A stretch of DNA of 29,234 bases from an uncultured Clostridia bacterium (GTDB lineage: Bacteria; Bacillota; Clostridia; TANB77; CAG-508): NCBI GenBank assembly GCA_947631385.1, contig CANRLE010000003.1:1-29234 (forward strand), given 5' to 3'. Each line of letters starts with the position of its first letter. The first letter of the stretch is position 1. The notes below the pieces were generated by a model that did not search any database, was not told where the DNA came from, and saw only the letters and a list, made by a program, of their open reading frames with translations. Shown piece after piece: positions 1-8,294 of the stretch. Both the position numbers and the translations under genes were made by a program.

Positions 1-485
1 TCTACTTCATATGTTTGTGATTTACTATATCCTGTTTGCTCCGTTGTTACTGTTACTGGTTCTGAACTTGGATTTTGATAATTTACATAGTCCCCTACTT
101 GTATATCTCCATCTTTAAATGCTTCTACTATTGTTTTTATATCTTCTATACTTATAGTTTTACTTCCTATTGTTACTTCTTCTCCGTCTGTTAATTTTTC
201 AAATTCTTCGTCTGTTATTAGTTTTTGTTCTTTTAAGTCTTTTAGCAACTCCTCTTTACTTTTACTTGCTGAAGTTCCTGATAGTTTACCTGATTCTTTT
301 TCGATTTTCCACAATTGTATAGTTTCATCTACATTTGCTCCTCTTGTTTCTTCTTTTGCTTTGTTTGCTTGTGTTAGTATCCCATTTTCACCTGTTAGTG
401 TTGCTATACTCACTGCTGCTAGTATTAGCAATACAATTATTGTTATAACTAGTGCAATTAGTGTTATTCCTTTGTTTTTCTTCAT
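1..485 (-). CDS. Prepilin-like variable protein, copy 0 (partial at window edge)
   Basis: The gene starts at ATG 485 on the minus strand and runs off the left edge, so only about 161 N-terminal residues are visible. It opens with a short basic stretch and the hydrophobic segment ITLIALVITIIVLLILAA, a class III (prepilin-type) leader in which cleavage is expected after the Gly before ITLIA. The usual Glu at mature position 5 is Ala. A charged helical region follows (KEETRGANVDETIQLWKIEK), then the start of the GDYVNY-type C-terminal domain. It is near-identical to the four complete copies downstream. The point where those copies carry a CGG codon (codon 245) is outside the window. Surface or pseudopilus role is inferred from the leader; the exact function is unknown. 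Confidence 0.85.
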   Translation of the reverse strand, partial: MKKNKGITLIALVITIIVLLILAAVSIATLTGENGILTQANKAKEETRGANVDETIQLWKIEKESGKLSGTSASKSKEELLKDLKEQKLITDEEFEKLTDGEEVTIGSKTISIEDIKTIVEAFKDGDIQVGDYVNYQNPSSEPVTVTTEQTGYSKSQTYEV

Positions 486-550
486 TTTTAATTCCTCACT
501 TTCTTTTGTTATTTAATTTTATGTAATGTTTATTATACATATTTACTATA

Positions 551-580
551 TTTATACCACAACTAATTTCATTGTTGCAA
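551..580 (-). promoter_or_regulatory. Promoter of pilin-like copy 0
   Basis: On the minus strand there is TTGCAA (575-580), an 18-base spacer, and TATAAA (551-556). The same arrangement is conserved upstream of copies 1, 2 and 3, which supports a real sigma-A-type promoter. Confidence 0.6.
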
Positions 581-589
581 TAGTTTTTG

Positions 590-1045
590 ATAAAAAAATA
601 AAATCGCCTTGAATTTATTTCTAAATTCAAAACAATTTTACTCAAATATTCTCGACAGTTTTGTTTTATTTCTATTTCTGGTATTGGTACATTATATTGT
701 TCATATTCCTTTTTTATCTTTTCAAAACTTCTTCCCCAAGATTCTATATATCCTGCCTTAAAAAATGTTTGTGCAATTAATGGATTATATGGTTTCGAAT
801 AATGCTTTTCAAATAAATTTTGTGAAGCTAATTCTTCTGAAAACTTTCCATCATTCCATACATAAATTTTATCATCATAAATACTTATATTCCTTCATAA
901 TGTATAAGTGCTTTTATGTATTTAAGATATATTAAATCAATTACCTTATCTATTTGTAAGATTAAAGCTCATTGTATTTCATCTTGATATCTTAAATCAG
1001 CATTGTTCTCTTCAAAAAAACTAATTTTTATATATTACCCATAAT
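590..1045 (-). pseudogene. Remnant of an AlbA_2/HATPase_c_4-type regulator (COG2865-like)
   Basis: Translation of the minus strand gives pieces of the C-terminal half of this family. SFFEENNADLRYQDEIQ is followed by an in-frame TGA, then LILQIDKVIDLIYLKYIKA and a second stop. After a deletion of roughly the 'YP-EALREALLNAI-H' section comes YDDKIYVWNDGKF, then NPLIAQTFFKAGYIESWGR, a hallmark of the GHKL-like ATP-binding end of these putative transcriptional regulators (family recognised from memory). The gene has no start, two stops and an internal deletion, so it is dead. The last residues merge into the repeated sequence upstream of copy 0. Its position between two pilin cassettes suggests array rearrangement or an old insertion. 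Confidence 0.7.
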
Positions 1046-1095
1046 CTTAATGTAAAAATTTAATAATAAAGAAAAAGAGAAAAATTATAGACAAA

Positions 1096-2407
1096 TTATT
1101 CTATTCGGCCTTCTTTAATATTTCCACACTCAAATGATGACATTTTAGGTCCTTCCCCTGTCCATTCTTTTTCTGTTCCACTTATAATTTTGATATCTTC
1201 TAGTGTTATTTCATGTCTTAAAGAAACTATTGGGCGAACTGCATATTCATAAGTACACCAGTGGCTATGAGAAAAGAGCAAGCTTAATTCGCCACTGATA
1301 GCAACCCCTTTGTGAACCGTGCCAAGACCAAATCGAGCACCTCCTGCATCGATAGTCACGCCAGGAGAAGCTAGCCAGTATGCTTTTACATAATTTTTTT
1401 CTTCTGTTGTATCATCAAATATCATTTTTGTTATGGTTTCATTATTTTCTGGTTTTCCTATTTGATATGCACTTCCTTGTACTTCATCATTTGCATTCTT
1501 TTTTGTTAGTTTTTCTTTATATTCCATATTTTCTGGATATTTTTCTAATAAGTAATTTTCTGCTGCATAATTTCCTTTTTTATATGTATAACTTTGTTTA
1601 AAAGTGCTTGCATAATTTTTATATGGCTCTCCATCTTTATATGCTTTATCTTCTTCTTTATTTATTGTTATTCCGCAGTGCTCTTGTTACATCTTCTATT
1701 TTCATACTTCTGGCTTCTTGTGCTAAATCATTTTTATATATTCCACATATTTCATCTAATATATCTTTACCATTATACCAGCCTTCTGCTCCTCCTAATG
1801 CTAAATATGGATTTTCTGTTTCTATGTTTTCTTCTTTGCTTCTTTTTAATGGACTTCCACTTATTAATAATAAGTTATCTCCTTCTTCATCTAATCCTAA
1901 TACTCTCCATGTTGTGTTATCATCTACTTCATATGTTTGTGATTTACTATATCCTGTTTGTTCTGGTTTTACTGTTACTGGTTCTGAACTTGGATTTTTG
2001 TAATTTACATAGTCTCCTATTTGTATATCTCCATCTCTAAATGCTTCTACTATTGTTTTTACCTCTTCTATACTTATAGTTTTGCTTCCTATTGTTACTT
2101 CTTCTCCGTTTGTTAATTTTTCAAATTCTTCGCTTGTTATTAATTTTTGTTCTTTTAATTCTTTTAGTAATTCATCTTTGCTTTTACTTGCTGAGGTTTC
2201 TGTTAGTTTACCTGACTCTTTTTCTATTTTCCACAATTGTATAGTTTCATCTACGTTTGCTCCTCTTGTTTCTTCTTTTGCTTTATTTGCTTGTGTTAGT
2301 ATCCCGTTTTCACCTGTTAGTGTTGCTATACTCACTGCTGCTAGTATTAGCAATACAATTATTGTGATAACCAATGCAATTAGTGTTATTCCTTTGTTTC
2401 TTTTCAT
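1096..2407 (-). CDS. Prepilin-like variable protein, copy 1 (+1 shift at CGG)
   Basis: Read as one 436-residue protein: 2407-1676 in the first frame, then 1674-1096 after a +1 shift at CGG 1675-1673 (codon 245). Without the shift it ends five codons later at TAA 1660-1658. The N-terminus is a prepilin-like leader (cut expected after Gly in NKGITLIALV, Glu5 replaced by Ala), then a charged helix and a domain with GDYVNY, WRVLGLDEEG and LLLISGSP. After the shift come GITINKEEDKAY, a linker, then the variable lectin-like end with AYWLASPGV and YAVRPIVSL. Downstream of the shift there is no start codon until the internal ATG of MEYKEKL and no ribosome site, so a separate gene is unlikely. Its variable end is the most divergent of the set and lacks the GTGCGCCCCGT block. 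Role: probably a cell-surface or pseudopilus-linked displayed protein (inference). Confidence 0.8.
1673..1675 (-). other. CGG +1 frameshift site, pilin copy 1
   Basis: Minus-strand context is AGA GCA CTG CGG AAT AAC AAT AAA TAA. Dropping the C gives CTG GGA ATA ACA, after which 192 further codons match the other copies. The new frame has a TAA just upstream (in GATGTAACAAG), so the switch must occur within the last dozen codons. Confidence 0.75.
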
Positions 2408-2464
2408 CTTAATTCCTCTCTTTCATTTGTTATTATGTAATTTTATTTATACATATTTATTATA

Positions 2465-2494
2465 TTTATACCATAATTAGTTTCATTGTTGCAA
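2465..2494 (-). promoter_or_regulatory. Promoter of pilin-like copy 1
   Basis: TTGCAA (2489-2494), 18-base spacer, TATAAA (2465-2470), same design as copies 0, 2 and 3. Confidence 0.6.
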
Positions 2495-2583
2495 TAGTTT
2501 TTGATAAAAAAATAAAATTGCCTTAAATTTAATTTCTTAAACTCAAAGCAAAATTCTTATTTATTTTCTATAATAACTACCAT

Positions 2584-2748
2584 TTATGAGACATCTATAT
2601 TTTTTAATTTATTAGAAATATAGTTACATATTTCTTCAAATTCTTTCATTTTCATAATTAAAATATCATTATTATTCATAGTAATAACCTTTTTTCCATT
2701 TTGGTTTACTGCTGTTTTTAAGTCTTGTATATTTGTTACTTGTATCAC
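2584..2748 (-). CDS. Small Phd/YefM-like putative antitoxin, 54 aa
   Basis: A 54-residue frame starts at GTG 2748 with a GAGAGG ribosome site eight bases upstream. The protein begins MIQVTNIQDLKTAVNQNGKK and continues VITMNNNDILIMKMKEFEEI. The pattern of an N-terminal 'DLK..V..NGK.V.TMNN.D' strand-helix-strand resembles Phd/YefM antitoxin N-termini, but it is short and I am not certain. A perfect 8-2-8 palindrome lies in its promoter region, as expected for an autoregulated antitoxin. No toxin gene follows: downstream is the copy 1 promoter region. It may be an orphan antitoxin or a truncated module. Confidence 0.5.
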   Translation of the reverse strand: MIQVTNIQDLKTAVNQNGKKVITMNNNDILIMKMKEFEEICNYISNKLKNIDVS

Positions 2749-2767
2749 ATTAATACACCTCTCTTTC

Positions 2768-2785
2768 TATACTATTTATAGTATA
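2768..2785. promoter_or_regulatory. Palindromic operator candidate
   Basis: TATACTATTTATAGTATA has perfect eight-base arms around TT. It lies 20 bases upstream of the GTG start of the small antitoxin-like gene, overlapping its likely -10 region. Autoregulation is inferred from this placement. Confidence 0.5.
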
Positions 2786-2987
2786 GTATAAATTTTACTA
2801 TTTTTTAATACTTTTCGTTAATTTTCTAAAATTATTATTTGTAAATAATTTCATTTTTACTTCTCATTTAATTGTATTCATTATACCAGCCCAATATAAT
2901 GTATCTTCTATTAAATCACTTTTTCCTTTTTTAATTCTTTACTATAATTTTTATTTTATAGCAAAAAAATTAAAAATAAAAAATTTA

Positions 2988-3017
2988 TTGAAAAAATAAT
3001 AAGTTATATGGTACAAT
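2988..3017 (+). promoter_or_regulatory. Promoter of the HEPN/MNT pair
   Basis: TTGAAA (2988-2993), 18-base spacer, TACAAT (3012-3017). Transcription would start near 3024, so ATG 3027 could not have a ribosome site. This supports the start at 3045, which is preceded by GGGAGAAAG. Confidence 0.6.
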
Positions 3018-3044
3018 ATATAAAAAATGGGAGAAAGTGATAAT

Positions 3045-3392
3045 ATGATAGATGAGAAAACAAAAAAAATATTATTAGCAATTATAAAACATTGTAATAT
3101 AATAGAAGATACAAAAAAACACTTTGGTAATAATTATCATAATTTTGAAGAAAATAGCATATATCAAAATGCAATTCTTACACCAGTTACGCAAATAGGA
3201 GAGTTAGTAAAGAGATTATCAAATGAATTTAAACAAAGATATAAAGAAATACCTTGGAGAAATATTGCTGGAATGAGAGATATCGTAGTACATAATTATG
3301 AAACAATTGATAAATTAATATTATGGAATGTAGCAGATAAAGAAACATTAAAAATAAAAGAATTTTGCATAAAAATTTTAAATGAGAGGTAA
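3045..3392 (+). CDS. hepT: HEPN-domain toxin (HepT / DUF86 family)
   Basis: This 115-residue all-alpha protein has the HEPN RNase motif R-x4-H-x-Y as RDIVVHNY (Arg78, His83, Tyr85), in the usual C-terminal half. HEPN toxins of this family cleave RNA, and in studied HepT/MntA pairs the antitoxin inactivates the toxin by adding AMP to the motif tyrosine. The start at 3045 was chosen over the in-frame ATG at 3027 because GGGAGAAAG lies correctly before it and the promoter -10 is too close to 3027. The MNT gene begins five bases after its stop, forming a two-gene operon. It sits alone between pilin cassettes 1 and 2 and points opposite to them, which suggests separate acquisition. Confidence 0.85.
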   Translation: MIDEKTKKILLAIIKHCNIIEDTKKHFGNNYHNFEENSIYQNAILTPVTQIGELVKRLSNEFKQRYKEIPWRNIAGMRDIVVHNYETIDKLILWNVADKETLKIKEFCIKILNER

Positions 3393-3397
3393 TTTGT

Positions 3398-3703
3398 ATG
3401 TCTGAATTAGAAAAGATAAGTGAAAAAATAAAACCAGTAGCTAAGAAATATAAGCTTATGTATGTATGGGTTTTTGGTTCTTATGTAAAAAATAAGCAAA
3501 AGAAAAATAGTGACATAGATATAATAGTTAGAACTGAAGATGTAGCAGATGGATTTAAAATTGTAGAAGTAAAATTTGCTTTAGAAGAAGCATTACAAAA
3601 GGAAGTAGATATTGTAACAACAGGTAGTATAAAAGGGTCTTTATTGGAAGATGAAGAATTAGAGGAAATACTTGTATATAGTTCAGAAAAAAATCAAATA
3701 TAA
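3398..3703 (+). CDS. mntA: MNT-type nucleotidyltransferase antitoxin
   Basis: A 101-residue minimal nucleotidyltransferase. It carries the GSx10DxD signature: G27-S28, then ten residues, then DID (Asp39, Asp41), inside FGSYVKNKQKKNSDIDIIV. The third acidic residue is probably the Asp in KEVDIVT. Proteins of this type AMPylate the HEPN partner and neutralise it, using ATP in the cytoplasm. The ribosome site GAGAGGT overlaps the end of hepT, which points to translational coupling. The length matches typical MntA proteins, and no truncation is visible. Confidence 0.88.
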   Translation: MSELEKISEKIKPVAKKYKLMYVWVFGSYVKNKQKKNSDIDIIVRTEDVADGFKIVEVKFALEEALQKEVDIVTTGSIKGSLLEDEELEEILVYSSEKNQI

Positions 3704-3809
3704 ATTGTTAAAATATATAGACAAAAATAATTTGTATATTGCTAGCATATTACTTAATAATTTACATAAATTTTATCATCATACTAAATATTGGCTATTA
3801 ATAAAACAA

Positions 3810-3829
3810 GTGCTGGATAATTCCAACAC
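3810..3829 (-). terminator. Intrinsic terminator of pilin copy 2
   Basis: Minus-strand GTGTTGGA-ATTA-TCCAGCAC forms an eight-pair stem (one G-U) followed by TTGTTTTATT. It lies just after the copy 2 stop. The same element follows copies 3 and 4. Confidence 0.75.
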
Positions 3830-3834
3830 TTAAT

Positions 3835-5158
3835 TTAATTTCCATCTGTTCCGATTAGTCCTTCTTCAACATGACCAGTCTCTAATGCAGACATGTTATG
3901 TATTATACCTGTCCATTCTTCTTCGGTTTTATTTACTACTTTAATATCATCTATTGTGACTTCAGATTCGAGAGAAACCACGGGGCGCACAGCAAGTTCA
4001 AAGACACGCCAATTACCATAAGAATCAAACAAAGCATCTCCGCCACCGTCCGCATAACCGTAACGAACTGCACCTGGACCAAAGCCTATAGTATCAGGAT
4101 AAATGTATATGCCAGTAGAGCCTAACCAATATGCTTTTATATAATTGTTTTTTGCTGTAGTTCCATCAAAGATTATTTCCGTTATAATTTTACCGTCTTC
4201 TGGATTACTTATCGAATATGCAGTTCCTTTTACTTCATCATTTGCACTCTTTTGGGTTAGTTTTTCTTTATATTCCATATTTTCTGGATATTTTTTTAAT
4301 AGGTAATTCTCTGGTGCATAATTTCCTTCTTTATATGTATAACTTTTTTGAAAATAGCTTTCATAATCTTCATATGGTTGTCCATCTTTATATGCTTTGT
4401 CTTCTTCTTTATTTATTGTTATTCCGTAATGCTCTTGTTACATCTTCTATGGTCATACTTCTGGCTTCTTGTGCTAAATTATTTTTGTATATTCCACATA
4501 TTGTATTTAATGTTCCTTCACAATTATACCAACCTTCTGCTCCTCCTAATGCTAAATATGGATCTTCTGTTGTTACATTATTTTCTTTACTTCTTTTTAT
4601 TGGACTTCCACTTATTAATAATAAATTATCTCCTTCTTCATCTAACCCAAATACTCTCCATTTTGTGTTATCATCTACTTCATATGTTTGTGATTTACTA
4701 TATCCTGTTTGTTCCGTTGTTACTGTTACTGGTGCTGAACTTGGATTTTGGTAATTTACATAGTCTCCTACTTGTATATCTCCAGCTTTAAATGCTTCTA
4801 CTATTGTTTTTACATCTTCTATAATTATAGTTTTGCTTCCAATTGTTATTTCTTCTCCATTTGTTAGTTTTTCAAATTCTTTGTCTGTTATTAATTTTTG
4901 TTCTTTTAATTCTTTTAGCAATTCATCTTTGCTTTTACTTGCTGAAGTTCCTGTTACCTTACCTGATTCTTTTTCGATTTTCCACAATTGTATAGTTTCA
5001 TCTACATTTGCTCCTCTTGTTTCTTCTTTTGCTTTGTTTGCTTGCGACAGTATTCCATTTTCTCCTGTTAGTGTTGCTATTGATACTGCTGCTAAAATTA
5101 ATAATACTATGATAGTTATTACTAGTGCAATTAGTGTTATTCCCTTGTTTTTCCTCAT
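3835..5158 (-). CDS. Prepilin-like variable protein, copy 2 (+1 shift at CGG)
   Basis: Read as 440 residues: 5158-4427, then 4425-3835 after a +1 shift at CGG codon 245. The start ATG 5158 follows AGGAGG. The leader has the prepilin pattern with Ala instead of Glu5. The central domain contains GDYVNYQNPSS, WRVFGLDEEG and LLLISGSP. After the shift come GITINKEEDKAYKDG and a variable end with AYWLGSTG, FGPGAV and LAVRPVVSL. The first 110 or so residues are nearly identical in DNA to copy 3, showing recent duplication or gene conversion, while the C-terminal end differs strongly. The variable end is visibly richer in G and C (GCGGACGGTGGCGGAGAT) than the rest of the gene. Its own promoter and terminator make it an independent unit. 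Confidence 0.82.
4424..4426 (-). other. CGG +1 frameshift site, pilin copy 2
   Basis: Context AGA GCA TTA CGG AAT AAC. Skipping the C gives TTA GGA ATA ACA and the intact family sequence; unshifted reading stops after five codons. Confidence 0.75.
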
Positions 5159-5260
5159 TTTTTCATTCCTCCTATTTCTTTTGTTATTATGTAATGTTTA
5201 TTATACATATTTACTATATTTATACCACAATTGATTTGATTTTTGCAATAGCTTAATAAA
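4833..5260. repeat. Repeat unit A, nearly identical to 6425-6850
   Basis: The N-terminal coding part and upstream region of pilin copy 2 match those of copy 3 almost base for base; the promoter-side segments differ at only a few positions. This is a direct repeat about 1.6 kb apart and a substrate for recombination between cassettes. Confidence 0.8.
5219..5248 (-). promoter_or_regulatory. Promoter of pilin-like copy 2
   Basis: TTGCAA (5243-5248), 18-base spacer, TATAAA (5219-5224). Confidence 0.6.
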
Positions 5261-5321
5261 AAAATATACAGAAAATAGTTGTAAATTTTATTATACTAAA
5301 TATTGGCTATAAATAAAACAA

Positions 5322-5341
5322 GTGCTGGATAATTCCAACAC
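5322..5341 (-). terminator. Intrinsic terminator of pilin copy 3
   Basis: Same stem as at 3810-3829 with the same T-rich tail. Here it stands 86 bases after the stop codon, the extra sequence being unique to this copy. Confidence 0.7.
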
Positions 5342-5426
5342 TCAATAGCTCAATTTTATTTGAGAATAATTGCTCAATTTAATATATGAGAATTTTTGTT
5401 AACTTTTGCTTGATAGTTACAAATAT

Positions 5427-6750
5427 TTAATTTTTCTCTCCTTCGATTTGTCCTTCTTCAACATAACCAGACTCTAATGGTGACATGCTTGGTCCGTTAC
5501 CTGTCCATTCTTCTTCTGTCCCACTAATCACTTTGATATCTCCTACTGTGACTTCAGATTTTAGAGAAACTACGGGGCGCACAGCAAACCCAAAGGCAAC
5601 CCAGTAGCCATCAGAACGGAACAAGGCGCCGTGACCACTGCCAGCATCGCCGTCAAAGACTGCACCAGGGCCAGAGTAAGCATAGCTGGAAGCGAAGTTC
5701 ACTCCAGGAGAAGCCAGCCAGTACGCTTTTACATAATTATCTTCTGCTACTGTACCATCAAATATCAATTGTGTTATAGTTTCATTATTTTCTGGTTGTC
5801 CTATTATATATGCATTTCCTTCTACTGTATAATTTGCATTTTTCTTTGTTAATTTTTCTTTATATTCCACATTTTCTGGATATTTTTCTAATAAGTAGTT
5901 TTCTGGTGGATAATCCCCGTCTTTATATGTATAACTCTGTTTAAAAGAGCTTTGATAATTGTCATATACTTGCCCATCTTTATATGCTTTGTCTTCTTCT
6001 TTATTTATTGTTATTCCGCAGTGCTCTTGTTACATCTTCTATTTTCATACTTCTTGCTTCTTGTGCTAAGTTATTTTTGTATATTCCACATATTGTATTT
6101 AATGTTTCTTTACAATTATACCAACTTTCTGCTCCCCCTAATGCTAAATATGGATCTTCTGTTGGTGCATCATTTTCTTTGCTTCTTTTTAATGGACTTC
6201 CACTTATTAATAATAAGTTATCTTCTCCTTCATCTAATCCTAATACTCTCCATGTTGTACTGCTGTCTACTTCATATGTTTGTGATTTACTATATCCTGT
6301 TTGCTCCGTTGTTACTGTTACTGGTTCTGAACTTGGATTTTGGTAATTTACATAGTCTCCTACTTGTATATCTCCATCTTTAAATGCTTCTACTATTGTT
6401 TTTACATCTTCTATACTTATAGTTTTGCTTCCAATTGTTATTTCTTCTCCATTTGTTAGTTTTTCAAATTCTTTGTCTGTTATTAATTTTTGTTCTTTTA
6501 ATTCTTTTAGCAATTCATCTTTGCTTTTACTTGCTGAAGTTCCTGTTACCTTACCTGATTCTTTTTCGATTTTCCACAATTGTATAGTTTCATCTACATT
6601 TGCTCCTCTTGTTTCTTCTTTTGCTTTGTTTGCTTGCGACAGTATTCCATTTTCTCCTGTTAGTGTTGCTATTGATACTGCTGCTAAAATTAATAATACT
6701 ATGATAGTTATTACTAGTGCAATTAGTGTTATTCCCTTGTTTTTTCTCAT
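5427..6750 (-). CDS. Prepilin-like variable protein, copy 3 (+1 shift at CGG)
   Basis: Read as 440 residues: 6750-6019, then 6017-5427 after a +1 shift at CGG codon 245. The leader and first domain match copy 2. The second part begins GITINKEEDKAYKDG and ends with AYWLASPGVNF, SGPGAV, GALFRSDGYW and FAVRPVVSL. The variable block is GC-rich and dominated by codons ending in C or T at the variable positions (CGT, GAT, TAC, GTT), with fixed framework codons such as TGG and the final GTGCGCCCCGTAGTTTCTCT. This looks like a diversified ligand-binding loop surface on a C-type-lectin-like fold (inference from W...LF...W...VRPVVSL spacing). The C-terminus EGQIEGEKN differs from the other copies. Confidence 0.82.
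6016..6018 (-). other. CGG +1 frameshift site, pilin copy 3
   Basis: Context AGA GCA CTG CGG AAT AAC; resumes as GGA ATA ACA. Unshifted reading ends at TAA 6003-6001. Confidence 0.75.
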
Positions 6751-6850
6751 TTTTTCATTCCTCCTATTTCTTTTGTTATTATGTAATGTTTATTATACAT
6801 ATTTACTATATTTATAACACAACTAATTTGATTTTTGCAATAGCTTAATA
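6425..6850. repeat. Repeat unit A', nearly identical to 4833-5260
   Basis: Second member of the direct repeat, covering the promoter and N-terminal coding region of copy 3. Confidence 0.8.
6811..6840 (-). promoter_or_regulatory. Promoter of pilin-like copy 3
   Basis: TTGCAA (6835-6840), 18-base spacer, TATAAA (6811-6816). Confidence 0.6.
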
Positions 6851-6912
6851 AAAAAATATACAGAAAATAGTTTTAAATTTTATTATACTAAATATTGCTA
6901 TAAATAAAATAA

Positions 6913-6932
6913 GTGCTGGATAATTCCAACAC
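6913..6932 (-). terminator. Intrinsic terminator of pilin copy 4
   Basis: Third copy of the GTGTTGGA-ATTA-TCCAGCAC stem with T-rich tail, directly after the copy 4 stop. Confidence 0.75.
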
Positions 6933-6937
6933 TCAAT

Positions 6938-8259
6938 TTAATTTCCATCTGCTCCGATTTGTCCTTCTTCAACTTTTCCTTCTTCTATTGAAGACCTGCT
7001 TGTTCCGCTTCCTGTCCATTCCTCTTCTGTTTCACTTATTACTTTGATATCTTCGGCTGTGACTTCAGATTCTAGAGAAACTACGGGGCGCACAGCAAAC
7101 GCAAGGGCATACCATTGGCCAGAAGAAACAAACAAGCCGAGGACGCCACTGAAAGTCACTCCCTCCGATGACAGCACCAGGGCCAAAGTAAGCAAGACCA
7201 GAATTGAAACCCACTCTAGGAGAAGCCAGCCAGTATGATTTTACATAATTATTTTCTTCTGCTGTACCATCAAATATCATTTTTGTTATAGTTTCATCAT
7301 TTTCTGGTTTTCCTATCATATATGCACTTCCTTGTATTGAATTACCTTCACTCTTTTTTGCTAAACTACTATATTTACTATTTCCTGAATATTTTTTTAA
7401 TAAGTAATTTTCTGGTGCATAATCTTCGTTTTTATATGTATAGCTCTGTTTAAAAAAGCTTTGATACATTTCATATGGTTGTCCATCTTTATATGCTTTG
7501 TCTTCTTCTTTATTTATTGTTATTCCGTAATGCTCTTGTTACATCTTCTATTTTCATACTTCTTGCTTCTTGTGCTAAATCATTTTTATATATTCCACAT
7601 ATTGTATTTAATGTTTCTTCACAATTATACCAACCTTCTGCTCCTCCTAATGCTAAATATGGATCTTCTGTTGGTGCATTATTTTCTTTGCTTCTTTTTA
7701 TTGGACTTCCACTTATTAATAGTAAATTATCTCCTTCTTCATCTAATCCTAATACTCTCCATGTTGTGTTTCTGTCTACTTCATATGTTTGTGATTTACT
7801 ATATCCTGTTTGTTCTGTTGCTACTGTTACTGGTTCTGAACTTGGATTTTGATAATTTACATAGTCTCCTACTTGTATATCTCCATCTCTAAATGCTTCT
7901 ACTATTGTTTTTATATCTTCTATACTTATAGTTTTACTTCCTATTGTTACTTCTTCTCCGTTTGTTAGTTTTTCAAATTCTTCGTCTGTTATTAACTTTT
8001 GTTCTTTTAATTCCTTTAATAATTCATCTTTGCTTTTACTTGATGAGGTTCCTGATAGTTTACCTGATTCTTTTTCCATTTTCCATAACCTAATAGTTTC
8101 ATCTACGTTTGCTCCTCTTGTTTCTTCTTTTGCTTTGTTTGCTTGTGTTAGTATCCCGTTTTCACCTGTTAATGTTGCTATACTCACTGCTGCTAGTATT
8201 AATAATACTATGATAGTTATTACTAATGCTATTAATGTTATTCCTTCAACTTCTTTCAT
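6938..8259 (-). CDS. Prepilin-like variable protein, copy 4 (two +1 shifts at CGG)
   Basis: Read as 439 residues in three segments: 8259-7528, 7526-7140 and 7138-6938, each a multiple of three. The shifts are at CGG codon 245, as in the other copies, and at a second CGG inside the variable block. With the second shift the stretch from GPGAV to the next invariant Trp is 19 residues, exactly as in copies 1-3. Start ATG 8259 (MKEVEGITLIALV) follows AAGGAGG; an ATG 21 bases further upstream has no ribosome site. Several leader-proximal residues differ, and the linker reads YSSLAKKSEGNS instead of MEYKEKLTKKN, so this is the most divergent N-terminal copy. Its promoter differs from the others. Confidence 0.8.
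7137..7139 (-). other. CGG +1 frameshift site inside the copy 4 variable region
   Basis: Context TGG CGT CCT CGG CTT GTT. Skipping the C gives CCT GGC TTG TTT GTT TCT, which restores GLFVSSGQWYALAFAVRPVVSL, a family-conserved end. The fourth base is C (CGGC). Confidence 0.72.
7525..7527 (-). other. CGG +1 frameshift site, pilin copy 4
   Basis: Context AGA GCA TTA CGG AAT AAC, as in copy 2; resumes as GGA ATA ACA. Confidence 0.75.
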
Positions 8260-8294
8260 CAAAAAATTCCTCCTTATCATTTGCTTATAATTTT

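Noticed and set aside
2875..2945. Short minus-strand coding remnant ending GIMNTIK
   Set aside because: Only about 22 codons without a start or recognisable family; too little to call.
7161..7195. Frameshift of copy 4 at GGA GGG A instead of at CGG
   Set aside because: It also restores the later frame, but the CGG 20-odd bases downstream fits the rule seen at eight other sites and keeps the conserved GLF next to the shift.
1..8259. Reverse transcriptase or template repeat of a DGR in the window
   Set aside because: No frame with reverse transcriptase motifs and no A-rich near-copy of the variable block was found.
1380..8290. Leu/Phe/Ser-rich plus-strand frames opposite the pilin genes
   Set aside because: They mirror the minus-strand coding repeats, have no ribosome sites and vary exactly as the antisense of the real genes would.
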